NCBI GenBank assembly: GCA_035623985.1
Contig: DASPSJ010000091.1
Location: 62,001-126,000 of the forward strand
Length of the DNA stretch: 64,000 nt
From: DAHUYF01 sp035623985
Lineage (GTDB): Bacteria; Pseudomonadota; Alphaproteobacteria; ATCC43930; CGMCC-115725
Direction: 5' to 3'
The notes beneath the pieces were generated by a model. That model was given only the letters and a program-made list of their open reading frames with translations. It searched no databases and was not told the origin of the DNA. Position numbers and translations under genes: made by a program. Each line of letters opens with the position of its first letter. The first letter of the stretch is position 1. Shown in pieces: positions 8,718 through 17,512 of the stretch.

Positions 8718-9533
8718 ATGCATCCGATTACCGAGCACACGGGACCAGAGCCGGGGACAGCGGTTGACCCTTTCCAAGCGCAGGTCGACCGCGAACTCGC
8801 CGCGCATTTCGAAGGGCTGGAGCGCGATGCGACATTTGAGCGGTGGCGCGAACGGTACCTCGCCGAGGGACTGGTCAGGGTCCGCGAAATTTGCCCGCGC
8901 GGAGTTTGGGCGCATTTCGCCGCCGAAGCTCAGTCGCTGCTGGATAGCTACTCGGTCCGTCAGGACATCCACGTCGCGACGACCGGCGGCAGTCCTCGTC
9001 GGCTGATGTCCGTTCGCCGCTCCTACATCAATCGATACGGCCGGCTTATTCCCGCGCTATACCGCTCGTCCGTCTTGCGGCGCTTCCTTGCCAACATCAC
9101 GCAAGAGCCAATTCTGATCTGCCCTTATGAGGACGAGCAGTTCGTAATTTCCCTGCTCTCGCAACCGGGCGACACCCACGGGTGGCATTGGGACGATTAC
9201 CGCTTTGGGCTCGTCTGGATTGTCGAGAGCCCGCCGCCGGAGCTGGGCGGCTTTGTCCAATGTGTCGCTGGAACGGAATGGAATAAAAACGATCCGCAAT
9301 TGTGCCGGGCTTTCATAGAGAAACCTATCCGCTCCTATGCATTCGACCCGGGCGATCTCTATTTTATCAGGCCGGACACCACCCTTCACAGAGTATATCC
9401 CCTGCAAGGAAGCAGCCGAAGGGTAATCGTCAACATGGCTTGGGCGGGAACCGCCGATCTTGGTCGGACGATTACTCACGAGACGACGGAAGCCATCTAT
9501 ACGGACAGGCCGGAAATAATGAGCGCTCTTTGA
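8718..9533 (+). CDS. BesD-family Fe(II)/2-oxoglutarate oxygenase, predicted amino-acid hydroxylase
   Basis: A 271-residue enzyme. The key region is HGWHWDDY at 154-161: His157 and Asp159 form the HxD part of the iron site and His224 the distal histidine. From memory of the lysine halogenase BesD, its Arg74, Glu120, His134, His137, Asp140, His204 and Asn219 correspond here to Arg94, Glu140, His154, His157, Asp160, His224 and Asn239, all at a constant offset of 20. BesD has Gly at the chloride position where this protein has Asp159, so hydroxylation rather than chlorination is expected, on free lysine or a close analogue. I chose the ATG at 8718 over TTG at 8709; the ribosome site is weak. First gene of the island. 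The family call is strong; the substrate is inferred. Confidence 0.75.
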   Translation: MHPITEHTGPEPGTAVDPFQAQVDRELAAHFEGLERDATFERWRERYLAEGLVRVREICPRGVWAHFAAEAQSLLDSYSVRQDIHVATTGGSPRRLMSVRRSYINRYGRLIPALYRSSVLRRFLANITQEPILICPYEDEQFVISLLSQPGDTHGWHWDDYRFGLVWIVESPPPELGGFVQCVAGTEWNKNDPQLCRAFIEKPIRSYAFDPGDLYFIRPDTTLHRVYPLQGSSRRVIVNMAWAGTADLGRTITHETTEAIYTDRPEIMSAL

Positions 9534-9594
9534 ATCCTCCGTGCCGGCCGCCGCTCCGTTGGCGCAACAGGTCATGCGAGAAAGGTCTTTGCCA

Positions 9595-10533
9595 ATGCTT
9601 GAGACATCGGCGAGCGCGGCCCCATTGCCCGGTGAACCCTCGCTTCAGGCCATTCGCGTCAGCTTGACCGCACGGCCGGCGATGATGGCAGTGAAGGACA
9701 TCGCCTTCGTCATAAGGCTCGCCGAACAGATCGCCATAGCGGGAGCGGGCGGCTGGTTGGCGCTCGGCGCTCACGGCCCGTTGCTCTCGATCGCGGGCAT
9801 CGGCCTGATCGGCGCGGCCTTCGCCCGCAATCTCGAATTGATGCACGAGTGCATGCACTTCCTCGCGTTTCGCAGCCGCCGCGCGAACCGGTTTTTCGGG
9901 ATCCTGCTGGGATTGCCGATGCTAACCAGCTTCGAAGAGTGGCGGTACTCGCATCAGAAGCACCACGCGGACGTGCGCAATGAGGGGTTCCAATTCAAAC
10001 TCGAGGAAATCAACGGGCTCTTCGAACTGTTCTCTCATTTCCTGATGCTCGAACATTATCGCGATGCCTTCGCGAAGATTTACCTGGCGATTCGCGGCGA
10101 GGTCGACGCACCGCCGCCCATTCGCGCCGCGGTCAATCGCGACTATCGGATAATGCTGGGAGCGATAACCACCGCGGCGTTGAGCTCCGTCATCTTCGAA
10201 ACCTCGGCCTTCGTTCTTGTTTGGCTGCTGCCGTTGGCGGTGGCCGGCATCGTCAACTTCCACATACAATTGCCGGAACACTACCAATGCGACACCGCGA
10301 CGAACGACGCCTTGCGCAACAGCCGGACGATCGAGGCAAGCAGGCTGGCGGCGTGGTTTGTCAACAACAACAACTTCCACACCTCGCATCACTGGATGCC
10401 GTCGGCGCCGATCCGGCACCTCGCCGCCATTGACGCCGAGATCCACAAATTCATCCAGACGACCGGCGAAACCTACCCGCGGTTCTATCGAAATTACTAC
10501 GCGCGGCTGTGGAAAAATTTTTGCGAAGCATGA
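9595..10533 (+). CDS. Membrane fatty-acid-desaturase-like diiron enzyme
   Basis: A 312-residue integral membrane protein with the eight-histidine pattern of desaturases and hydroxylases: HECMH, HQKHH and HTSHH, plus an additional NFHIQLPEH stretch. Hydrophobic segments occur near residues 50-80, 100-115 and 190-230. It may desaturate or hydroxylate an acyl or amino substrate; the substrate cannot be read. The ATG at 9595 is preferred because AAAGG lies nine bases before it; in-frame starts at 9541 (GTG) and 9574 (ATG) are possible. It sits between the BesD-like gene and the A-T-R gene on the same strand, so it is probably a tailoring enzyme of the same pathway. Confidence 0.8.
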   Translation: MLETSASAAPLPGEPSLQAIRVSLTARPAMMAVKDIAFVIRLAEQIAIAGAGGWLALGAHGPLLSIAGIGLIGAAFARNLELMHECMHFLAFRSRRANRFFGILLGLPMLTSFEEWRYSHQKHHADVRNEGFQFKLEEINGLFELFSHFLMLEHYRDAFAKIYLAIRGEVDAPPPIRAAVNRDYRIMLGAITTAALSSVIFETSAFVLVWLLPLAVAGIVNFHIQLPEHYQCDTATNDALRNSRTIEASRLAAWFVNNNNFHTSHHWMPSAPIRHLAAIDAEIHKFIQTTGETYPRFYRNYYARLWKNFCEA

Positions 10534-10600
10534 TTTCGCCGGCAGCTCCGTCGACCGAAGGCGGATCGCGGCGAGATCCATTTTGATGGAGACCGGTGCC

Positions 10601-13600
10601 ATGGTTCCTCCCAACGATCTATTCGACGCAGGGACCATCTTCTCGCGCAGCCCTCTGTTTACCGACGAAGGTCGGCGCCGGGACGGCCGGATCGTCTGCC
10701 GGGAGGTTGCGAGACTTGCCGAACAGCTTCTTGGCGGCGCGACGGCGGCGATACCGGTATTTGTCGCCGTGGTCGGCTGCGTCTTGGGCCGATATCGCGC
10801 GCGCGACCGCGTAAGGCTGGCCGTGTCTCTGCCCGGCGTCGGCGGTGAGGATCGCCGCGGAGCCGCCGAAGCCGCCATCGTCATCGATCTACCGGTGTCT
10901 CCGGATGGCGGGTTCAGCGAGCTTGCCGCCATCGCGTCGAAGGCGCTGGACGGGAGCAAGGGCGCCGCCGTCGCGGGAGATGGGGTCGACGGGCCGACCG
11001 AGCGCCTGGCGGTCGAAGGGGACGCCCCTGTCGACGCCGTCGTCACCTGGCAGGAAGGCGAATGGTCGCCGATGACGCCATGCCGCGCGATCGGATACGA
11101 CCGGGTCGACCTTCTCTTCGACTTCGTTCGCGACGCGAACGTCCTGCGGCTTGCGGTTCGAGCAGCAGGCGCGGCGAACCATCGGATTTCGCCCGCCGTC
11201 ATCGGCGATGTCGTTTCGGAGATCGCCCAATGCCTGTCAGAGGAGCCGTCCGCGACGATCGGGCAGTTGCGACTCGTGTCTCCGGCGTGGCGGCGCAAGC
11301 TTCTCGTCGAATTCAACGGTCAACCGGTTCCCCACCGAAAGGACCGCACAATCCTCGATCTGTTCGAGGAGTGCGCCGCTCGTGCGGGCAATAGGCCGGC
11401 GATCACGTCCGGCGAGGACCGGTTGAGCTATGCCAAGCTCAACGGGAAGGCCAATGCGCTCGCGAGCAGGCTCCATGACGCCGGGGTCGGCAAGGGCGAC
11501 TTGATCCCGGTCGTTACCGGCGGCGGCGTCGAATTGCCGATCGCGATGATCGCTCTGATGAAGCTCGGAGCGGCATTCGTCCCCGTCGACGCCGCCTGGC
11601 CAGACGAGCGCCTGCAGGTAATCTTCGACGAACTGAAGCCCAAGCTGGCGCTGTACGAGAACCCGGCGCAGGTCGCCGTCGCAAAAATCCCGAGCCTCTC
11701 TTTCTCAGCGTCGCTGCTCGAAGAGCGAGCCGACAAGCCGACCAGCGTCACGCTTCTTCCGGACAGCCTGATTTACGGGTTCTTCACCTCGGGCTCGACC
11801 GGAATACCGAAATGCGCGCTCAATCTTCATGGCGGGCTGCTCAATCGCTTTCTCGCGATGAGCCGCCGCTTCGGCGCGACCGGCGACGATGTCGTCCTGC
11901 AGAACAGCAAGCACGTGTTCGATTCCTCGATTTGGCAGCTTCTATGGCCGCTGACGACGGGCAGCCAAGTGGTGATGCCGCGCGCGACCGGCCTGCTCGA
12001 CTTGTCATACATCGTGTCGCTGATCGAGCGGCACGGCATCACGATGACGGATTTCGTACCCTCGATCTTCAATACGCTCGTCGATCTGATGGAGGCCCAT
12101 CGCGCCATCATTCCGCGCTTGGCGTCGCTTCGGCACCTGCTGATCGGCGGCGAGGAGATCGGCGCAAAGGCGGTTCAGAAATTTCGCGATTTCCTTCCCG
12201 GCTGCGGCGTAACCAACACCTACGGGCCGACGGAAGCGTCGATAGGATGCGTTTTTCATGAAGTCCGCGACGAGGACGGCTGGTCCATCCCCATCGGCAA
12301 GCCGATCGACAATTGCTATGTGGCCATCCTCGACCCGCGAGGAATGCTCGTTCCTCCCGGCGTCGTCGGCGAGATCATGATCGGCGGCGATTGCCTGGGC
12401 CGCGGTTATCTCAACGATCCCGTAAAAACCGGCGCCGCGTTCGTCGTCAATACATTGGCGGAAATTCCCGGCGAGCGCCTCTACAAAACCGGTGATCTCG
12501 GTTATCACCGCGCCGACGGGAATATATTTTTCGTCGGGCGCGAAGATCATCAAGTGAAGCTTGGCGGCGTCCGCATCGAGTTGGCGGAGATAGAAACGGC
12601 GATCGCGGCTCACCCGGCGGTGCGCGCAGTCAAGGTCGTCGTGGAGGGCCGGCGAGAGGAGCTGCAGCGTCTCGTGGCCTACGTCGTCGCCGATGCCGGC
12701 ATCTCGCCGAAAGACATCAAGCAAACGGTCGCCGGCACCCTGCCCGCCTATTGCGTGCCGAAGCAAGTGTTCATGATCGACCGAATACCGCTGACGCCGA
12801 ACGGGAAGGCCGACCGCAAGGCGCTTGCCGCGATGGCGCGCCGCCATGGCGAGCCGCCCGCGGACGAGGCGATAACCGAGGCGGAGCGGCGGATAAGGGC
12901 GGCCTGGCTCCGGCTCCTGGCGCTCGACGATGCCGGCGTCCGCGACGATTTTTTCGATCTCGGCGGCGACAGCCTGGCCGCCATCAGGCTGGCAATGCAG
13001 CTCAGCAGCGACTTCAGCGGCAAGGTATCCGCGCGGGACGTCTACCACCACCGCACCATCCGCGCGCAAGCGGCGCTTGTCGACAAGCGCCTCGAGAGAG
13101 CGCCCCTTCCGGCCGGCGACGATCCCGAGACGACACTTCGGGCCGCCGCGCGCCTCGACCCCGCCATCCACGCCAGCCCCGGCACGGCCGCCGAAACCGC
13201 GAGCCTGGTGTTGCTGACGGGCGCGACGGGGTTCGTCGGCAGCCATCTGCTGCGAAAGATCCTGGAATACACCTCGGCGCGCGTGATTTGCCTGGCGCGC
13301 GCGGAAAATGACGCCGCGGCTGCGGCACGGGTGCGACAGGCTCTCCGGCATTATCGTCTGGAGGACGACGACGGGTTGGAGCGCGTCACCGCCGTCGCAG
13401 GGAACCTCGAGCTGCCGCGGCTCGGTATCCCCAAGAGCGTTTACAACGACCTCGCCGGCGCCGTCGACGCGGTCGTGCACAATGGCGCCTCGGTCAACTT
13501 CCTGCTCGACTACCAGACGCTTCACTCCGTCAACGTCGGCGGCACGACGGAAATAATCAGGCTCGCCGCCGCGCGCCGGCCGAAGCGGCTCCACTACATA

Positions 13601-14353
13601 TCGACGCTCTCGGCGATCGACGTCGAGACTTGCGCATCGTTCGACGAGACCGAACTTGCAGCGGAGGCCAGGTTCCCGGCGGGCGGCTATGGGCAATCGA
13701 AATCCGTAGCGGAACGCCTGGTGAGCGAGGCTCGGCGCCGAGGCGTCGCCGCGACCACCTACCGCCTCGGCGAAGTCATGCCCCATTCCCGTACCGGCAT
13801 CGCGAACAGCCAGGCGCTGTTTGATACGCTGATACGTTCCTGCCTGAAACTGGGCCTGAGCTTCGCGACACCGCTGCGATTCGATTACACTCCCGTGGAC
13901 TATATCGCTCGCTTCGTGGCCGCCGCCGTGGCCGCGCCGACGCCGCCGGTGTCCGTTTTTCATGTTTTCCATCCCGAAGGGCAGGCTCTTGAAACGATAT
14001 TCGAAAGCCTTCGGAACGCCGGTTTTCCGCTTCGACCCGTTTCCTACCGCAGTTTTCACGAGGCTCTGCGGCGGGCCTGCGACGGGCCCGCTGCCGATCA
14101 GGACTTGCTGCTGACCGCCGCTCTGATGCCGGAGCCGGCGGAGGCCGACGCCGCGCGAACCGATGCCAAAGTCGCGCAAATCTTCGCCAATGCGGGCCTG
14201 CGCTTTTCCTGCGCGAACACCCTCGCCGCGCTCGACCGGTGGGGGATCAGGTGGCCCTCGCCAAGGCTGGGGGCGCTCGACGCCTATGCCGCCTTCCATC
14301 GGGACAGGGGTCATCGAACGTCCAAGGTTGAACAAAAATCCGCGGCGGGATGA
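10601..14353 (+). CDS. NRPS-like A-T-R protein (Lys2-like) with a half condensation domain
   Basis: A 1250-residue protein. Residues 1-225 resemble only the C-terminal half of a condensation domain, without an HHxxxDG motif. An adenylation domain follows (about 245-740; core A3 FTSGSTGIPKC at 395-405; YGPTEAS), then a carrier domain with the phosphopantetheine serine Ser791 in LGGDSL, then a thioester reductase domain with GATGFVG at 874-880 and Tyr1030/Lys1034 (YxxxK). It should activate an amino acid and release it as an aldehyde by NADPH reduction. This order and size recall fungal Lys2. A hand alignment to GrsA gives pocket residues D-S-W-D-L-G-T-I-G-K; the Asp at position 278 would suit a basic side chain. 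ATG at 10601 has GGAG nine bases upstream; 10586 is possible. A 4'-phosphopantetheinyl transferase must come from elsewhere. Confidence 0.88.
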   Translation: MVPPNDLFDAGTIFSRSPLFTDEGRRRDGRIVCREVARLAEQLLGGATAAIPVFVAVVGCVLGRYRARDRVRLAVSLPGVGGEDRRGAAEAAIVIDLPVSPDGGFSELAAIASKALDGSKGAAVAGDGVDGPTERLAVEGDAPVDAVVTWQEGEWSPMTPCRAIGYDRVDLLFDFVRDANVLRLAVRAAGAANHRISPAVIGDVVSEIAQCLSEEPSATIGQLRLVSPAWRRKLLVEFNGQPVPHRKDRTILDLFEECAARAGNRPAITSGEDRLSYAKLNGKANALASRLHDAGVGKGDLIPVVTGGGVELPIAMIALMKLGAAFVPVDAAWPDERLQVIFDELKPKLALYENPAQVAVAKIPSLSFSASLLEERADKPTSVTLLPDSLIYGFFTSGSTGIPKCALNLHGGLLNRFLAMSRRFGATGDDVVLQNSKHVFDSSIWQLLWPLTTGSQVVMPRATGLLDLSYIVSLIERHGITMTDFVPSIFNTLVDLMEAHRAIIPRLASLRHLLIGGEEIGAKAVQKFRDFLPGCGVTNTYGPTEASIGCVFHEVRDEDGWSIPIGKPIDNCYVAILDPRGMLVPPGVVGEIMIGGDCLGRGYLNDPVKTGAAFVVNTLAEIPGERLYKTGDLGYHRADGNIFFVGREDHQVKLGGVRIELAEIETAIAAHPAVRAVKVVVEGRREELQRLVAYVVADAGISPKDIKQTVAGTLPAYCVPKQVFMIDRIPLTPNGKADRKALAAMARRHGEPPADEAITEAERRIRAAWLRLLALDDAGVRDDFFDLGGDSLAAIRLAMQLSSDFSGKVSARDVYHHRTIRAQAALVDKRLERAPLPAGDDPETTLRAAARLDPAIHASPGTAAETASLVLLTGATGFVGSHLLRKILEYTSARVICLARAENDAAAAARVRQALRHYRLEDDDGLERVTAVAGNLELPRLGIPKSVYNDLAGAVDAVVHNGASVNFLLDYQTLHSVNVGGTTEIIRLAAARRPKRLHYISTLSAIDVETCASFDETELAAEARFPAGGYGQSKSVAERLVSEARRRGVAATTYRLGEVMPHSRTGIANSQALFDTLIRSCLKLGLSFATPLRFDYTPVDYIARFVAAAVAAPTPPVSVFHVFHPEGQALETIFESLRNAGFPLRPVSYRSFHEALRRACDGPAADQDLLLTAALMPEPAEADAARTDAKVAQIFANAGLRFSCANTLAALDRWGIRWPSPRLGALDAYAAFHRDRGHRTSKVEQKSAAG

Positions 14354-14366
14354 TTGGGGCTTCACC

Positions 14367-15350
14367 ATGCGCACGAGACGACTGGGACATCTGGGCTGGA
14401 ATGTCGGCGAGGTCGGATACGGCATGTGGGGCGTGGGCGGCGGCGAAGGCGGCTGGACCGGCGCCAGCGACCCCGAGAGCATGGCGAGCTTGGAAGAAGC
14501 CGTGGCATTGGGCTGCAATTTCTTCGATACCGCCTGGATATACGGGCGCGGACACAGCGAGGTGCTGCTGGGCGAGTTCATCCGGCGGCACGTCCAATCC
14601 AGGCTCTATATAGCGACCAAGGTGCCGCCCAAGGATCGCACATGGCCCTCGCGGCGGTCGTCACGGCTCTGCGACGTGTTCCCGCCGGAGCACATCGAAG
14701 AATACGTCGAAAAAAGCCGGGCCAATCTCCGCCTCGATCGCATCGACCTCCTGCAGTTCCACGTATGGGAGGATAGCTGGGCCGGCGATCCGTCCTGGCA
14801 GCGCATCGTCGACCGGCTCAAGTCCAGAGGCGTCATCAACGCCATCGGCGTCAGCGTCAACCGATGGGAACCCTGGAACGTCATCGCAACGCTGCGCACC
14901 GGCCTGATCGATACGGTGCAGGTCATCTACAACATATTCGATCAAGCCCCGGAGGACGAGTTGTTCGGTGCCTGCCGCGAGCTCGATATAGGAGTGATTG
15001 CCCGGGTTCCCTTTGACGAGGGGACTTTGACCGGAACACTTGCCAAGACGACCACGTGGCCGGCCGGCGACTGGCGCAATTCGTATTTTGTGCCGGAGAA
15101 CCTCCATGAAAGCGTCGATCGCGCGGACGCGATCAAGCCGATCGTGCCGCCGGGCTCGTCGCTGCCCGAACTGGCGTTGCGATTCATCCTGGAGAGTCCC
15201 TTTGTCCACTGCGTCATTCCAGGGATGCGGCGAATTGAGCATGTCCGAAGCAATATGATGGTCAGCGACGGCCGCCGCCTCTCCAAGCCCTTGATGAAGG
15301 AACTCAGACGACATCGCTGGGATCGAGCGCCGACGGGTTGGTCCCAGTAG
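14367..15350 (+). CDS. Aldo/keto reductase
   Basis: A 327-residue NADPH-dependent aldo/keto reductase with the complete catalytic tetrad Asp54, Tyr59, Lys85 and His132 (FFDTAWIYG, IATKVPP, LLQFHVW). It should be cytoplasmic and reduce an aldehyde or ketone to an alcohol. The ATG at 14367 is 14 bases after the A-T-R stop codon; a longer in-frame ORF overlaps that gene and is not needed. The obvious partner is the aldehyde released by the reductase domain just upstream, but this is inferred from position. Confidence 0.88.
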   Translation: MRTRRLGHLGWNVGEVGYGMWGVGGGEGGWTGASDPESMASLEEAVALGCNFFDTAWIYGRGHSEVLLGEFIRRHVQSRLYIATKVPPKDRTWPSRRSSRLCDVFPPEHIEEYVEKSRANLRLDRIDLLQFHVWEDSWAGDPSWQRIVDRLKSRGVINAIGVSVNRWEPWNVIATLRTGLIDTVQVIYNIFDQAPEDELFGACRELDIGVIARVPFDEGTLTGTLAKTTTWPAGDWRNSYFVPENLHESVDRADAIKPIVPPGSSLPELALRFILESPFVHCVIPGMRRIEHVRSNMMVSDGRRLSKPLMKELRRHRWDRAPTGWSQ

Positions 15351-15685
15351 GCGGTCGGCTCGGGGACGATGCCCGTCATCAGCGTCCATGCCATGCGGCA
15401 GACAGCGATAAAATCGATGTCGATCCAGTCACGTTCTCGGCGCCGTCACGAAGCTCGAGCCGCGGCCGGCATCGAATCGCCGCGGAGCATCCATTTGAAA
15501 GCCAAATCGCGCCGGAAAATGCCGGCGGCGTTGCCGCGGATCGACAACGCAGCCGGTGAAACGGAACCCTGCCCCTTGCGGCGGCACGGCCCGGCATCGC
15601 CCGCGGCAACGCGCCACCCCGGGATAATCCTCTCAAGATAAGCAGGTTCACCGGTCATGGCCCCTATGGTGAAAGGCGACGACGA
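15351..15685. other. Gap within the biosynthetic island, no recognised gene
   Basis: 335 bases between the aldo/keto reductase and the gamma-glutamyltransferase-like gene. Short overlapping ORFs of about 90 codons occur on both strands, but they are Arg/Ser-rich and look like GC-driven noise. A ribosome site (AAAGG) before 15686 is the only signal I support, so the downstream genes may have their own promoter here. Confidence 0.5.
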
Positions 15686-17461
15686 ATGAGCGCTTCCTCC
15701 ACGCGATATACGCGACAACTCAGCGAAGGCACGTTCGGCGTCGCATCGGCAAGCCACGCGATCGCCGCCCAGGTCGCGTTGGCTATGCTCGAACGCGGCG
15801 GCAACGCCTTCGACGGAGCGGTGGCGGCGGGTTTTGTCCATCACGTCGTCGAGCCTCACCAATGCGGTCCCGGCGGGGAAGTCGTCATCCTCGCGGCGCC
15901 GGGCAACGCGGAACGACCGACGGTCGTTTGCGGACAAGGCACGGCGCCGGCGGCGGCGACGATTGCCCGGTATCGCGCCGAGGGATGCGATCTTGTTCCT
16001 TCGGTCGGTCTTCTGGCGGCGGTGGTTCCCGGCGCCGTCGATGGCTGGCTTCTGCTGCTGAGAGACTATGGGCGCCTCTCGCTCAAGGAGGTGCTCGAGC
16101 CGGCCATCACCTACGCCATCAACGGCTTCCCCGTCTATCACCGCTTCATCCAGGTGGTGCGCAAGGGTCTTGACTATTTTCAATCCGAATGGAGCAGCTC
16201 GGCGGCGTTATATTTGCCCGGCGGAAATCTTCCCCGGCTCGGCACGCTCTTCCGCAATCCGACGCTCGGCAAGACCTATCAGCGCCTGCTGAAGGAAGCC
16301 GGCGACGCCGGCCCCGACCGGATCGTTCAGATAGAGGCGGCTCGGCGGGCCTTCTACCGCGGCTTCGTGGCGGAAACCATCGGCAAGTTCTGCGCCGCAT
16401 CGGCGGTGCGCGACAATTTCGGGCACCGTCATGCCGGTCTGCTGACCGCACAGGACATGGCAAGTTGGCAGGCGAGCTACGATGAACCCGTTTCCTACGA
16501 TTACAATGGCCTGACGGTGTACAAGCCGGGGGCCTGGTCGCAAGGCCCGGTCATGTTGCAGTGCCTGGCGCTGCTGCGCGACTGCGGTCTCTCGGAAATG
16601 GACCCGCTTGGCTCGGCGTTCGTGCATCACCTCGTCGAGGCATCGAAGCTCGCCTTCGCCGATCGCGAAGCATGGTACGGCGATTCGAGCGCCACCAAGG
16701 CACCGCTCGATATCCTGCTGAGCGACGACTACAACGCCGCCCGGCGCCGCCTGATCGGCGCAGAAGCATCCGACGCCTTTGCTCCCGGATCCATTGACGG
16801 CGTCAGCCCCCGGCTGCCGAAATTCGGCGTGTCTCTTCCGCGGGAAAAATCGCTCCTGCCGCCGGCGGCCGCGTTGGGCGCCGGGGATACCTGCCACCTG
16901 GACGTCGTCGACCAATGGGGCAATTTCGTCTCTGCGACGCCATCCGGCGGGTGGCTGAACGATTCACCGGTCATTCCCGAGCTCGGCTTCCCGCTCGGAA
17001 CCAGAGCCCAGATGTTTTGGCTGCAAGAAGGCTTTCCGTCCAGCCTCGCTCCCGGCAAGCTGCCGCGGACGACCCTTTCGCCAACCTTGGCCTATCGCGA
17101 GGGCAGGCCCTATCTGTCCTTCGGCGCCAGGGGAGCCGACATGCAAGATCAGTGGAATCTTCAATTCTTCCTGCGTCACGTCGACTCCGGCTGGAGCCTG
17201 CAAGAGGCAATCGACGGGCTGTCGTTCCATAGCAATCACGCGCCGTTGTCGACATTTCCTCGCAAGGCATCGCCCAAACGCCTGGTGATGCACCGCGACT
17301 ATCCGGAACGGACGGTCCACGAGTTGCGGGAGCGGGGTCACGCGGTGGAAGCCGCGCCGGACCACGAGTGGAACTTCAGCTCGGCGGCCCGCCGCAATGA
17401 GGGGATCATCAGCGCTTCGTCCCGCAGCACGGTCAACGAGGCCGCCGCGGTCGGGCGATGA
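15686..17461 (+). CDS. Gamma-glutamyltransferase-like Ntn hydrolase, cytoplasmic
   Basis: A 591-residue member of the gamma-glutamyltransferase family, which self-cleaves at a threonine to give two subunits and then hydrolyses or transfers gamma-glutamyl groups. The cleavage site is GDTCHLDVVDQ, with Thr402 as expected nucleophile, followed by a glycine-rich SGGW segment. Unlike periplasmic Ggt there is no signal peptide, so it should act in the cytoplasm. Within the island it could remove a gamma-glutamyl protecting group or act as a related acylase; no ligase that would add such a group is in the window. ATG at 15686, with AAAGG ten bases upstream. Confidence 0.85.
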   Translation: MSASSTRYTRQLSEGTFGVASASHAIAAQVALAMLERGGNAFDGAVAAGFVHHVVEPHQCGPGGEVVILAAPGNAERPTVVCGQGTAPAAATIARYRAEGCDLVPSVGLLAAVVPGAVDGWLLLLRDYGRLSLKEVLEPAITYAINGFPVYHRFIQVVRKGLDYFQSEWSSSAALYLPGGNLPRLGTLFRNPTLGKTYQRLLKEAGDAGPDRIVQIEAARRAFYRGFVAETIGKFCAASAVRDNFGHRHAGLLTAQDMASWQASYDEPVSYDYNGLTVYKPGAWSQGPVMLQCLALLRDCGLSEMDPLGSAFVHHLVEASKLAFADREAWYGDSSATKAPLDILLSDDYNAARRRLIGAEASDAFAPGSIDGVSPRLPKFGVSLPREKSLLPPAAALGAGDTCHLDVVDQWGNFVSATPSGGWLNDSPVIPELGFPLGTRAQMFWLQEGFPSSLAPGKLPRTTLSPTLAYREGRPYLSFGARGADMQDQWNLQFFLRHVDSGWSLQEAIDGLSFHSNHAPLSTFPRKASPKRLVMHRDYPERTVHELRERGHAVEAAPDHEWNFSSAARRNEGIISASSRSTVNEAAAVGR

Positions 17462-17512
17462 CGTGATCTCGCGCAAACGCGGGGTCAAGGGATCAAAAAT
17501 ACCGTTCAACCG

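Noticed and set aside
12005..14581. Minus-strand ORF of 858 codons
   Set aside because: Mirror frame of the A-T-R gene, which carries complete A, T and R motifs.
15369..15651. Overlapping 90-codon ORFs on both strands
   Set aside because: Arg/Ser-rich composition, no ribosome site and no recognisable family.
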